Of a stretch of DNA of 64,000 nt, positions 24,617 to 32,442 are shown in pieces. Each line of letters starts with the position of its first letter. Position 1 is the stretch's first letter. The notes under the pieces were generated by a model that saw only the letters and a program-made list of their open reading frames with translations, had not been told where the DNA came from and did not search any database. This DNA is from Haloplanus natans DSM 17983. Lineage in GTDB: Archaea; Halobacteriota; Halobacteria; Halobacteriales; Haloferacaceae. The position numbers and the translations under genes were made by a program. The DNA lies in contig NZ_ATYM01000003.1 of NCBI RefSeq assembly GCF_000427685.1, forward strand, positions 1 to 64,000. The letters run 5' to 3'.

Positions 24617-26194
24617 TCAGAACGTCAGCCAGTCGTCCTTCGCGTCTTCTTCTGGAAAGAAGCTCTCCGCTTCGGGGAGCAACGGATTCGATCCGTTTTC
24701 GACGTTGGGGCCAGGCAGATCGACCGCGCCTTCTGGCGACTCCGCGAACCCGTCCAAGCCCAACATTTCCGCACCGATTTCCGGATCCATCACGGGTTCC
24801 TCGATCAACACTCCAGGCCCCCCGCCGGACATTCCAAACCCGAATTCTGGCTGTTCAACCGGTTCCGCCGCTGATTCTTCAAACCCGGAGAATTCCGAGG
24901 TGACGTCGGTCAGTCCGAAAGGATCGGCATCCCACTGCGGTGGCTCCCATCGCGGCGGTGAATAATCCATCCCCACATCGAACGCCGACTCATCGGCTAC
25001 ACCCTCCTCCTGCGGTCCGATCGGTTCCTCGTCCATGACCGGCTCCGAACCAAGGGAGCGACGGGTACTGGAACGTCCGCCGTCAAATGTGCCAATCTCT
25101 TCACGGCTACCGTAGCCGGTTGTGTCCGCAATTGTCGGGCGGTGGCTCCCCGGTTCCGGGCCGGATGACCGTGGCCATGTCTCTGCCGGATACTGCCGTC
25201 TATCAGCGGCTGTCAGCGGCTCACGGCGGCGGTCCACACGCCTGTCCTGCTCAAGGTACCGAGTCTCCCAGGTATCGCGGGGTGCCGATCGCCGTCTGGT
25301 GGCGGTGTCGTCAGTCCGCCGGCGAGCGTGGTTGTCCGGTGCCGTCGACGGCCGCGTACTGTCGTTCGAGGCCGCGGTACCGGAGCTACGCGGAGTGGGG
25401 GTGAGGAGGGCCTTGAGGAACGAGGAGATCTTGATCTCAACCGGGCTGTGCACCAACTCGTGGCTCACAGCACTCGGCCCGACATCGACCTCAACGAGGT
25501 CCGGGATCGGGTCGAGACCGATGAATTCCGGTCCCCAGTCGATGTCGAGGTAACTAAACTTGGTGTCGACCTGAACGAACTTGATCTCACGGCTCGAATC
25601 GACCGGCTTGAAATACGGGTTGTCGGTCTCGGCGGATGGGTTCCGGCGTGGTGACGCTGTGGAGGTGACGTGTCTTTGCCGGTGGGTCAAGGTTCTCGCC
25701 GTTTTCCTCGTCTGGGAGGAACCGGTGTTTGAGGTCGTTCGATGCGTCGTCCCGGTATCGGCCGGGTGTGACTGTTGCTTCTTCACCGTGGCCGCCAACA
25801 GTTCAGGTTGCTCCGATGTCGGCGGCTCCGGTTTTTCCGACGTTAGCGGCTGCGGTGGATACGGGTCGTTGTCGCTCGCTGGCTCAGGTTCCTGCTCGGT
25901 CGATCCTGTGGACTCGGCCGTCTGCTCTGTATCAGCCGACTGTGAATCGGTCTGCCGCGTCGGTGGACCCGTCGTGGACTCCTCGGACGTGTTCGGAAAC
26001 GCGGGTTCCGGAGCAGGCTGCGGACGCCGCGGAGACGGCGACGAAATAACCGGATACAGGGCCATCGTTGTTCCGGCTGCGATACTTGCGGCCGCGTACC
26101 AGAGGCCGGGGGGAGAACGGAGGCCGTCCACGAGCAGGAGGGCTGCCCCGCCGAGGACCACGAACAGGGCGCCAAGACGGCCGACTACCGTCAT
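24617..26194 (-). CDS. Membrane-anchored protein with long disordered region
   Basis: The ATG at 26194 (MTVVGRLGALF) places two helices directly at the N-terminus (about 4-24 and 29-48). Residues 50-185 are Pro/Ser/Thr/Glu-rich and disordered. A short ordered part follows at 185-255 ('FSYLDIDWGPEFIGLDPIPD', LVEVDVGPSAVSHELVHSP), then another disordered, Arg/Thr-rich stretch (260-400), and an acidic Gly/Pro-rich C-terminus (400-525). The tail would lie in the cytoplasm if the helices form a hairpin. Low-complexity anchors are found in conjugation-like or cell-surface genes, but I cannot place it. Divergent from 26323. Confidence 0.6.
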   Translation of the reverse strand: MTVVGRLGALFVVLGGAALLLVDGLRSPPGLWYAAASIAAGTTMALYPVISSPSPRRPQPAPEPAFPNTSEESTTGPPTRQTDSQSADTEQTAESTGSTEQEPEPASDNDPYPPQPLTSEKPEPPTSEQPELLAATVKKQQSHPADTGTTHRTTSNTGSSQTRKTARTLTHRQRHVTSTASPRRNPSAETDNPYFKPVDSSREIKFVQVDTKFSYLDIDWGPEFIGLDPIPDLVEVDVGPSAVSHELVHSPVEIKISSFLKALLTPTPRSSGTAASNDSTRPSTAPDNHARRRTDDTATRRRSAPRDTWETRYLEQDRRVDRRREPLTAADRRQYPAETWPRSSGPEPGSHRPTIADTTGYGSREEIGTFDGGRSSTRRSLGSEPVMDEEPIGPQEEGVADESAFDVGMDYSPPRWEPPQWDADPFGLTDVTSEFSGFEESAAEPVEQPEFGFGMSGGGPGVLIEEPVMDPEIGAEMLGLDGFAESPEGAVDLPGPNVENGSNPLLPEAESFFPEEDAKDDWLTF

Positions 26195-26322
26195 TTTCAG
26201 ACAGTAGGTCAAGTTTGCTTAAATATCTGGTCCTAATACAGACGGTCTACGTGCGGCTTGTATGCCGGGTTATCGTCGGAATAAAGCTTATACATGCTTC
26301 GGAGGTTGGTAAACACATCTGA

Positions 26323-26691
26323 ATGGCGCCCGGACTGCTCAAAGCCCTCCTACAGACGGCGAACTACTTCCGGAACTGGCGGAAGGGCGACCCCGAGAGC
26401 GCCACCCAGCGAGGCCGCAAGTATCTGTTCTGGATTCTTGTCGGTGGGGGTGCCACCCTGTGGATCCTCTACCAGCACGGAATCGCCGTCCCGGTCGACT
26501 TCGCCATGTTCACCGGCGGCCTACTACTCGTCGAGATGTTCCAGTTCGGGACGCTGCTCCGGATCGGGATGGCGGTCGACCCGCTGGTCGGCGGTGTCCT
26601 CGGGACGATTGGGCTCGGTACCCTGGCGAAGCTCTTCCGTGATCTCGGCGGTATCTCTGCGGCGATCAACTACTTCTTCTCCATTCGATAG
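26323..26691 (+). CDS. Small membrane protein, divergent from the anchored protein
   Basis: A 122-residue product with a basic N-terminus (1-34, NYFRNWRKGDPESATQRG), two or three helices (about 35-50, 58-75 and 80-98) and a helical end. A TATA-like AGCTTATACA at 26284-26293 lies about 35 nt upstream of the ATG. It shares a 128-bp divergent intergenic region with the long disordered protein, so the two may be co-regulated. No family recognised. Confidence 0.6.
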   Translation: MAPGLLKALLQTANYFRNWRKGDPESATQRGRKYLFWILVGGGATLWILYQHGIAVPVDFAMFTGGLLLVEMFQFGTLLRIGMAVDPLVGGVLGTIGLGTLAKLFRDLGGISAAINYFFSIR

Positions 26692-26737
26692 CAGCCCTTA
26701 CTACCGCGGTTACGTCGTACACTCGGGGCTGAGACTG

Positions 26738-26799
26738 ATATGAGTTCCTCGTGGACGTTCTTTACGTCTCGGTCAACAACCCGGACAGCCTCGCTATGA
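26738..26799 (-). pseudogene. Fragment of an HVO_A0114-family gene
   Basis: About 60 bp read on the minus strand as 'EAVRVVDRDVKNVHEELI', almost identical to part of the HVO_A0114-like gene at 28302-28727 (ARVVDRDVKNVHEELSRL). No start or further homology is present on either side. This is a short remnant, perhaps left by recombination between copies. Confidence 0.65.
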
Positions 26800-26831
26800 C
26801 ATTTATACCGGTTGGGACCTAACACGAGCGT

Positions 26832-27086
26832 ATGGCAACCGATAGCGTCTCCGACCGGGTGCGGGAACTCGCCCAGCACCTCGGTATCGATGAATCCGAG
26901 GTGATTCAACAGGCCGTCGAGACGGGCGTCGAGACGCTCTACCGCGATATGATTATCAGTCGATACCTCGATGGCGATCTCACACGCGAGGAGGCGGTCG
27001 ACGAACTCGGCGCAGATGTTGTCGACCAAGTCGACTCCGCTCGCGACGCGATCGAAGAAGACGTGGAGTGGGGACTCCACGCTTGA
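26832..27086 (+). CDS. Antitoxin-like protein (UPF0175/RHH type), partner lost
   Basis: An 84-residue protein with a DNA-binding-like N-terminal helix pair ('RVRELAQHLGIDESEVI', QQAVETGVETLYRDM) and a second part typical of UPF0175 antitoxins ('YLDGDLTREEAVDELGADVV'). These usually precede a PIN-domain (DUF3368) toxin gene. The expected toxin start overlaps the stop here but breaks off after 13 codons, so this antitoxin appears orphaned. It may still autoregulate. A TATA-like ATTTATA at 26800-26806 lies about 26 nt before the ATG. Confidence 0.7.
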   Translation: MATDSVSDRVRELAQHLGIDESEVIQQAVETGVETLYRDMIISRYLDGDLTREEAVDELGADVVDQVDSARDAIEEDVEWGLHA

Positions 27087-27121
27087 GCAGACTCGTTGTC
27101 ACCGATACAGGGCCGGTAAAC
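27083..27121 (+). pseudogene. Stub of a PIN-domain toxin gene
   Basis: A TTG at 27083 overlaps the antitoxin's TGA and opens a frame giving 'LSRLVVTDTGPVN', the usual first strand of DUF3368-type PIN toxins with the first catalytic Asp. The homology stops at 27121, where a hairpin begins. The rest of the toxin is gone. Confidence 0.6.
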
Positions 27122-27123
27122 TC

Positions 27124-27173
27124 CCCCACCCTACTTCGCTCACCCACAAGGGGGTCGCTCATTGAGGGTGGGG
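27124..27173. repeat. Hairpin at the toxin break-point
   Basis: A 9-bp perfect stem CCCCACCCT (27124-27132) pairs with AGGGTGGGG (27165-27173) across a 32-nt loop. It lies exactly where the PIN gene ends. It resembles end structures of IS200/IS605 elements, but no matching second end was found, so this could be a scar of an excised element. Confidence 0.4.
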
Positions 27174-27180
27174 CTTTGAT

Positions 27181-27552
27181 GTGGACTCCCAACTGTTCGA
27201 CGAACACACCAGAGAGTTCCCTGTCGTTATCGATTTCAGCCAATTCGCGGATCTCGGGGAACGATATCAAGATCGAGGTCGCTATCGGCAAGCAGCAGCG
27301 GTTTATCGTGGACTCGTGGCCGGGATCGACGACAACATCAAACTCGTCGATGGAGCCTACGACCACTATGCAAGGGTTTTCCGTGAGGGCTTAGACGCCT
27401 ACATCAAATGCGTCACAGCAGCTGATCTCTCCTCATCTGAGTATGAGTCGTACGAACAGTTCCTGGTCGAGCGAATCGAGTCTGGGTCACAGATTCATCG
27501 CGAACAGTTCGAGCGAGCGCTATCGAGTCTGCAAGCCGCAATCGAGGAGTGA
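27181..27552 (+). pseudogene. C-terminal fragment of a larger protein (possibly SWIM zinc-finger type)
   Basis: The 123-codon frame begins with a GTG only 7 bp after the hairpin. It reads like the end of a larger alpha-helical protein: 'VVIDFSQFADLGERYQDRG', RYRQAAAVYRGLVAGIDDN and 'REQFERALSSLQAAIEE'. TPR-like helices of this kind end many haloarchaeal SWIM zinc-finger proteins, from memory. The 5' part is missing here. It may or may not be translated. Confidence 0.5.
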
Positions 27553-27641
27553 GACTTCTATTCACCGAAAGAATTCAGTGAAATCGATTGAGAAGCGATG
27601 ATGAACGAGATATGTCGACGCGCTAAAAACTGCAATAGTCT

Positions 27642-27857
27642 CTATTCGACTTGAGCTTCGTATTCATCCCAAAGCGTATCGATGTCTGTGCCGGTTTCCT
27701 CGGCGATATGGCGCAGCAACTGCGCCCTATTCTCGAACCGCCGGAGTTGCCCCTTCCCGCTCATACAGAGATACAGCCACTCCTGCGATGATAAATCACG
27801 GGGGACCCCCATCGATAAATGTAATTGACCGGCTTTTGGGTCGGAGCTCCCAGGCAA
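27642..27857 (-). CDS. Small uncharacterised ORF, possibly truncated
   Basis: A 71-codon frame. The last 55 residues ('VPRDLSSQEWLYLCMSGKG', QLRRFENRAQLLRHIAEETG, then an acidic helix) look like a real folded domain, while the first 15 are Pro/Ser-rich. A start at 27812 (MGVPRDL) is possible. It lies among gene fragments, so it could itself be a remnant. No family recognised. Confidence 0.4.
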   Translation of the reverse strand: MPGSSDPKAGQLHLSMGVPRDLSSQEWLYLCMSGKGQLRRFENRAQLLRHIAEETGTDIDTLWDEYEAQVE

Positions 27858-27992
27858 GGTCGGTTCCCTCAGTCAAATCACCGCTGGTCTGCCGAGGGAT
27901 ACGTTGTAACTGGTTCTGAAAGCCAGCTGTCGAAGGCTTAGAGAAGCGCTCTAATCTCTCTCACCACCTATTCGTCACTGCACGACCTCTGT

Positions 27993-28097
27993 TCAATCTT
28001 GGAGCATTGCAGCCATTCGGCCTGCCGCCTCAGCTTCCTCACTTCGGGACATATCGTACTTAGCGAGTGCTTCTTCAACCGCTTCTTCAAGCGTCAT
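27993..28097 (-). CDS. 34-residue helical peptide with strong ribosome-binding site
   Basis: The ATG at 28097 is preceded by GGAGGGGAGGT, an unusually strong Shine-Dalgarno for haloarchaea. The product (MTLEEAVEEALAKYDMSRSE, then a helix rich in Ala and Met) is amphipathic. It overlaps the end of another partial frame (28087-28262). It may be the small antitoxin-like partner of a lost gene. Confidence 0.4.
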   Translation of the reverse strand: MTLEEAVEEALAKYDMSRSEEAEAAGRMAAMLQD

Positions 28098-28262
28098 ACC
28101 TCCCCTCCGATGCTGTAGTCACTGTGTCCCCTGATTCAGATTCAAACGAATGCTCTTGTGTAGAAGATTGTTGGTCGTTGCTGGAAGGGGCAATTCGGAA
28201 CAGGTGACCGCCCGATTCAGCCCGTGATAACCGATCTGACTCCGCAATACTTGAACTACGCT
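28087..28262 (-). pseudogene. C-terminal fragment without start
   Basis: An open minus-strand frame with protein-like composition ('SIAESDRLSRAESGGHLFRI', then Ser/Glu/Thr-rich tail 'SNDQQSSTQEHSFESES') ends at TGA 28087. It has no start codon and begins at the border with the HVO_A0114-like gene. It is probably the remains of an independent gene cut by recombination. Confidence 0.35.
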
Positions 28263-28301
28263 CGGTACAAAATCACCCGGTGGCTATCCACCAACAATCC
28301 C

Positions 28302-28727
28302 TTACCCAAGAGCGTCGAACGAAAGCGTGATGACGAGTTCGTCGAACCAGACGACGGGACGCTTGCTCTGGCCTGCTTCCTCGAAGAAGATGATTCCCAG
28401 TTGGGAAAGTCGACTGAGTTCCTCGTGGACATTTTTGACGTCACGGTCCACAACTCGGGCAGTCCCGTTGATGCTGGAGGGGGACTCCCGACGAACAGCC
28501 TCGACGAGTTCGAGGGTACGCGGCGGCAGCGTCTCCATGAGATCGTCGTAGCTGGTGAACGACAGCGTCGGTGTCGTGTCCACTGAATCGCCGTGTTTCA
28601 GTGACTCGATGTGGTCAGTAATGTCGTCGTGGAACTCGTCGGACGATTTGACCGTCACGACGAGGGTCGACGCAGCCCGAAGCTGTTCGCGCTCCATCGG
28701 ATGTGAAGGTGGCGTTGATTCGGTCAC
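28302..28727 (-). CDS. HVO_A0114-family winged-helix DNA-binding protein
   Basis: The GTG at 28727 follows the PIN gene's stop within a few bases (overlap of reading frames), and an ATG at 28697 is an alternative. The product matches the haloarchaeal HVO_A0114 family: an N-terminal beta part ('TLVVTVKSSDEFHDDITDH', then TPTLSFTSYDDLMETLPPRT) and a wHTH ('SINGTARVVDRDVKNVHEEL', RLSQLGIIFFEEAGQSKRP). Usually these proteins pair with PIN or other TA-like partners. Here it follows a VapBC-like pair, so the three genes may form one unit. The family is probably a regulator. Confidence 0.75.
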   Translation of the reverse strand: MTESTPPSHPMEREQLRAASTLVVTVKSSDEFHDDITDHIESLKHGDSVDTTPTLSFTSYDDLMETLPPRTLELVEAVRRESPSSINGTARVVDRDVKNVHEELSRLSQLGIIFFEEAGQSKRPVVWFDELVITLSFDALG

Positions 28728-28731
28728 GGTA

Positions 28732-29274
28732 TCACCCAAGGTAGATTTCCTCAGTGACTGGATAAACTGAAAGGCCGCATGCTCGGCCCAATTTCCGAAT
28801 GGGCCCATCGAACGAGAACAGATAATCATCGCCACGTTTTGCCTGCAGTATCAAAATTGCTTCCTGAATCGAGACATCGTGCTTTGGGTACTGAGCGAGA
28901 AACTCTGCTGCTGCATCGAGTACAGTCCGTGGACTTGCAGTCAGATTATTTGATTCCCAAGAGTCGGATCCATGTTGGACAACTAAGTCAGAATCTTTGA
29001 TATCTTCGTACAGATCAAGTGCCTCGTGTGCACCACGTTTGGACCGGAATGCAGAGATGACCTCCGCAACGACGTATGCATCCGTGACGTAGTAAGCCCG
29101 GTCGCCGGAAATTTCGAAGAACCGGTCGACTACAGCCTGTTTGCGTTCAGACCGATGATCGGTCGTCAGTCGAGCAAGTAACGCTTCTTTATCGAGAAAG
29201 ACGATTGCGGTACCGATGTCGTCAGGGAAAACGAGACTATCGTCGACTGAGGACTCCCCATCTGTATCCGCCAC
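28732..29274 (-). CDS. PIN-domain protein (VapC-like toxin)
   Basis: A 180-residue protein with the fold of PIN ribonucleases: first acidic residue in 'TAIVFLDKEALLARL' (Asp 28), second in AYVVAEVISAFRS (Glu near 71) and further Asp in 'GDDYLFSFDGPIRKLG' (about 153-160). The GTG start lies 2 bp after the stop of a 51-residue acidic gene, a VapBC arrangement. PIN toxins cleave RNA. The downstream HVO_A0114-like gene may be a regulator of the same unit. Confidence 0.8.
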   Translation of the reverse strand: MADTDGESSVDDSLVFPDDIGTAIVFLDKEALLARLTTDHRSERKQAVVDRFFEISGDRAYYVTDAYVVAEVISAFRSKRGAHEALDLYEDIKDSDLVVQHGSDSWESNNLTASPRTVLDAAAEFLAQYPKHDVSIQEAILILQAKRGDDYLFSFDGPIRKLGRACGLSVYPVTEEIYLG

Positions 29275-29276
29275 CT

Positions 29277-29432
29277 CTACTCCTCGTCAGACTCAAGTTC
29301 GACGCGGTCGCGCGTGAGCAGCGGATCTTCGCCATCCTGAAGCGGGGGGTCACCCAGAGTTTCCGGATCGAGAGCGGGCCCACTCAAGAACTCCTCGAGC
29401 GGACTCGCACGATCTTCCTTATCAGCAGCCAT
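29277..29432 (-). CDS. Small acidic antitoxin-like protein
   Basis: A 51-residue, strongly acidic product (start ATG 29432; 'MAADKEDRASPLEEFLSGPA', then Pro/Leu/Asp-rich, ending LESDEE). It overlaps nothing but is spaced only 2 bp from the PIN gene. Small acidic partners are common with PIN toxins in haloarchaea. The protein has no obvious DNA-binding domain, so regulation of the unit may come from elsewhere. A TATA-like CTTAAGT lies about 45 nt upstream. Confidence 0.6.
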   Translation of the reverse strand: MAADKEDRASPLEEFLSGPALDPETLGDPPLQDGEDPLLTRDRVELESDEE

Positions 29433-29515
29433 GGAAACTCACCTTCGTATCATCGATTAACGGCCGATAGTACTTAAGTGTACAGTCTCGGAGGACCATA
29501 CCGACCACACGAGTA

Positions 29516-29556
29516 GTTACCCCACAGGCCACTTTGGGTGTGATTTGTGGGGTGAC
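29516..29556. repeat. Inverted repeat GTTACCCCAC/GTGGGGTGAC (copy A)
   Basis: Arms at 29516-29525 and 29547-29556 separated by 21 nt; the second arm differs from the consensus at one position (GTGAC instead of GTAAC). The repeat lies in the intergenic region between the antitoxin-PIN unit and the OB-fold gene. It belongs to a set of four in this window. Confidence 0.75.
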
Positions 29557-29739
29557 TACAAGGCCGGCTCGAAGGATGTAGATACGCCGTTAGAACGTAA
29601 AATTGAGTGTGGGAAAAGTGTGGGGATTCCTTGGAAAACACCGAGACCAGCCGCTCAGTCGGCGATATACCTATGCTCCGCTACGCAGTGTAGAATGTGA
29701 GGCTGGACAGAGCCTCACGAATGCAATTGGAGTATTGCA

Positions 29740-31356
29740 ATGAGTAGTAGCAACACCGAGGACAAGAACCTATCGGCGACGATAGAGGCGACGACACACA
29801 AAGACCCCAATGGGACCGCAGACTCGCGGACCGACGCCCGCCGCTCCCCCTACTTTCGGGACTACCGGGAGGAACAGGAGCGCCACCGCTCGACCGACAC
29901 GGCCGAGACGATCACGCTGGTCACCAGACTGGCAGGGTTACTCTGGGCAATCGTCAACCAAGCGGCTGCAGACAGGTCCACCCGTGACGCCGACGTCGCG
30001 ACGGACACTGACGCAGATCAAGAGCGCTTCACGGAACGGACGGCCTCGAAGACTGACTTCGGAACGCGAGCGGAACCCGTCGACGGACTGTACGGCTACA
30101 CTCCCGACGGTGACCCTGTCGTTCCCGAGCGAGGCCAGCTCATGAGAGCTCGGACCAACGTGAACGGTCAGCCCGCAGACGCGCTCTTAGAGCCCGATGC
30201 TGCCGGCGACCTTACGACCTGGACGCCCGGCAACGCCAGCTCGAACTTCGTCGATCCGACCGGCGAACAGATCGTTGGCGTCGCCAGTGGCCTCGACGAA
30301 TCCGCGACCCGGACGGCTGCACCGGAGACGACCGCTCCCGCGACTGTCGACGACCTGCAGGCGTACGACCGAACGGAGGACATCGAAGATGACGACACCA
30401 CAACCGGCATCGAGACCGCCGATCTGGAGGTCCTGACGCCCGGTGGTGAGTACATCCGTCTCGGTGACCTGCTCGTCGAACCCGAGCAGTTCGCCGGAAC
30501 GTCACTGGAGTCCATCGAGCGCTCGCTCGCACTGGAAGCCGAGAAGCAGCGCGTCACGGACGGTATCTGCCGCCCGGGCGAACTCAGCGACGAGATTGAA
30601 CTGGTCGGACACGCGAAGTGGCTGAACAACCGGTTCGACGAACTCGCCGCTCAGCGCCCGACGACGACAGCAATCGCCGCGGCTCGCGCTGAGGCTGCCA
30701 CACAGGCCCGTGACGAGCGTCTGCGTCCGCTCCTCGAGCTGGACTCGGACACTCACGACGAGGTCTGTACGATGGCGAATCGGCTCCTGAGTGAGGACTT
30801 CGAGAAGGTCCACGAGGTGCGCAAACAACCGCTCACCCTCGCGATCGCGCTTGCAAAGCGTGTCTCCCGAGGTGTCGAGCCAGCGAGTGCACTCCTCAGA
30901 CAGGCCGAAGCCGAGGCGAACGATCCCCGGAACATCCAGACGATCGGTAACGTCCGATACATGTCGACCCGCCAGACGAAGGGCCGATTCTCGACGCAGG
31001 GCCGCGTGGCGATCCTCTTCGAGAACACGCATCCCGGAATCAAGCAGGCCGGCGTGCTCCAGGACGACACCGGATCGATCCGTTTCGCGATCTGGAAGAA
31101 ATCCGAATGGGACGAGACCCGCCCCACGCCCGACCCGACCGACGTTGGCGGCCGCACGCTCATCCGATCCCACCGGTTCCCCGAACTGGCGGTCGGTGAT
31201 CTCGTGCGCGCTGAAAACGTCGTGAAGGGCTGGTATGGGGACGAGGCGACCTTCGAGACCCGTCGGGACAGCGAACTCACGATCCTGGAGCGAGCTACCA
31301 ACGACTCGAGGGACGACACGGCCACGTCCGAGACTGCGACGATCCACGAACGATGA
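29740..31356 (+). CDS. Plasmid-encoded OB-fold (RPA/SSB-like) protein
   Basis: A 538-residue protein. The N-terminal third is acidic and disordered. A helical part (about 240-385; 'LSDEIELVGHAKWLNNRFDE', then Ala/Arg-rich helices) precedes a C-terminal OB fold (about 400-520): 'QTKGRFSTQGRVAILFENTH', then GSIRFAIWKKSEWDE and 'FPELAVGDLVRAENVVKGWY'. These fit strands of a single-stranded DNA-binding OB domain as in archaeal RPA. It likely binds ssDNA during plasmid replication or repair. The stop overlaps the start of the next small gene. A 180-bp upstream region contains inverted repeat copy A. Confidence 0.7.
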   Translation: MSSSNTEDKNLSATIEATTHKDPNGTADSRTDARRSPYFRDYREEQERHRSTDTAETITLVTRLAGLLWAIVNQAAADRSTRDADVATDTDADQERFTERTASKTDFGTRAEPVDGLYGYTPDGDPVVPERGQLMRARTNVNGQPADALLEPDAAGDLTTWTPGNASSNFVDPTGEQIVGVASGLDESATRTAAPETTAPATVDDLQAYDRTEDIEDDDTTTGIETADLEVLTPGGEYIRLGDLLVEPEQFAGTSLESIERSLALEAEKQRVTDGICRPGELSDEIELVGHAKWLNNRFDELAAQRPTTTAIAAARAEAATQARDERLRPLLELDSDTHDEVCTMANRLLSEDFEKVHEVRKQPLTLAIALAKRVSRGVEPASALLRQAEAEANDPRNIQTIGNVRYMSTRQTKGRFSTQGRVAILFENTHPGIKQAGVLQDDTGSIRFAIWKKSEWDETRPTPDPTDVGGRTLIRSHRFPELAVGDLVRAENVVKGWYGDEATFETRRDSELTILERATNDSRDDTATSETATIHER

Positions 31357-31569
31357 CCCAGACAACGTCGGCGGACTGGTCCGAAGACGACCGGCACACC
31401 CGTCCCGAAGAACCCGATCGCCTACTGGCGAGGGAGCGAACGATGGGTGTTCCCGATTACGGACTGGACCCCCGACTGGTGGCTGGCGCAGGAGAACGTC
31501 GAGACTGTCGAACAGGATCGGTCTGATGTGTCGACGATGACTGGTAGGAAGGTGATCCCCGAACAGTAG
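31353..31569 (+). pseudogene. Small plasmid gene with apparent frameshift
   Basis: The ATG at 31353 overlaps the previous stop (ATGA). The first frame gives 'MTQTTSADWSEDDRHTRP' and then odd sequence to TGA. One base over, the sequence resumes as 'KNPIAYWRGSERWVFPITDW', TPDWWLAQENVETVEQDRSD and reaches TAG at 31569. The second part is rich in Trp and clearly protein-like. Thus a single frameshift (about 31400-31415) separates two halves of one gene. Product unknown. Confidence 0.5.
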
Positions 31570-31752
31570 CGACCTGTAGCACAGCGAGTCTCCATCCGAG
31601 ACTCAGAACCCTAGAACCCCCTCTTTCCGTATCCATAGACTTCTACAGCTCGAAATTCTCTAGTGTGGTCTGAGCAAAAACACTAATAACTGGTTGAATG
31701 TGGGGAATGCTTCTCCCATATCTTAATATGGGTGTGTGCCAAATGTCAAACC

Positions 31753-31981
31753 GGGTTAGGCGGTGGCACCGATCCAACTGATCGGAAACCACCGCGTTAT
31801 TACATTCCGATCAGCTGTGCGACTACTCGGACGATCTCCAAGGCTGTTTTTATCACCTCCAGTGTCATCAGAGTTTGATTTTCCTCTTTATTTGCATCAT
31901 CCTTCTCAATGTGATCTTGCTCAGATTCACACATGGCTTTTTCCAGCAGCCCGCCGAGAAGGACGCGGGTTAGGCGGTGGC
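31753..31981. repeat. 15-bp direct repeats flanking a small ORF
   Basis: GGGTTAGGCGGTGGC occurs at 31753-31767 and again at 31967-31981. Just inside the first copy, CTGATCGGAA (31778-31787) and TTCCGATCAG (31805-31814) form a perfect 10-bp inverted repeat. The short open frame 31800-31934 lies between the copies. The layout looks like a small mobile cassette or recombination unit, but the type is not clear. Confidence 0.55.
31800..31934 (-). CDS. 44-residue ORF between direct repeats
   Basis: From ATG 31934 the product is polar and charged in its first half (CESEQDHIEKDDANKEEN) and hydrophobic/helical in its second half (LEVIKTALEIVRVVAQLI). It could be a small membrane-associated peptide. 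Only position between repeats and clean composition support it. Confidence 0.35.
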   Translation of the reverse strand: MCESEQDHIEKDDANKEENQTLMTLEVIKTALEIVRVVAQLIGM

Positions 31982-32112
31982 CCGACGTGGCTGCAGTTCT
32001 ACGTCTATCTCTCAGTAACTTATACTCTGACTTATTTAGGATGCTTAGGCCCTGAGAGTGGCGATTTTGTAAGACAGCGGTCTTACGAGCTATCACAGTA
32101 ACGGGTCTTGTT

Positions 32113-32277
32113 GTGTTTGACAACTTAGAGTGGTTTCTCGATACGACACTAACCGACACAGTCCACGGCGAACGCAGTAATCACCTGATCGGTCGCTCGA
32201 TCAGGTTGATTCCTGGCGATGAAATAGGTGAGCCGTATTTGAACCGAATCAGCCTGATAAATGAGACGGTGATTTAG
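32113..32277 (+). CDS. 54-residue ORF or gene fragment
   Basis: From a GTG (32113) the frame reads 'FDNLEWFLDTTLTDTVHGE', RSNHLIGRSIRLIPGDEIGE and 'PYLNRISLINETVI' before TAG. The same frame is open for about 20 codons before the GTG, so this may be the C-terminal end of a longer lost gene. No family recognised. Confidence 0.3.
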   Translation: MFDNLEWFLDTTLTDTVHGERSNHLIGRSIRLIPGDEIGEPYLNRISLINETVI

Positions 32278-32442
32278 AACGGTTCTCAGAGCTTATCTTG
32301 ATGAGTTTTGATCACCGCCGGTGTATAGATTAACCCCTGTGTTCGACACTTAATGCGGTTCATAAGCTCGGTACTTCCCAACCGGCGTGAGAGGCGGAGC
32401 TAAAGCGTCGCTCTGATTGAGGAAGATGTCCGGTTCAGAAGT

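Larger units (their letters stand above)
31570..32442. other. Gene-poor stretch with repeats and small ORFs
   Basis: Nearly 900 bp before the ISH3-like transposase. It contains a 15-bp direct repeat (31753 and 31967), two hairpins (31778-31814 and 32183-32206), and two ORFs below 60 codons (listed separately). AT content is higher than around. It may be the remains of older insertions. The left border of the ISH3-like element must lie in the last 100 bp, but I could not identify its terminal repeat. Confidence 0.45.
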
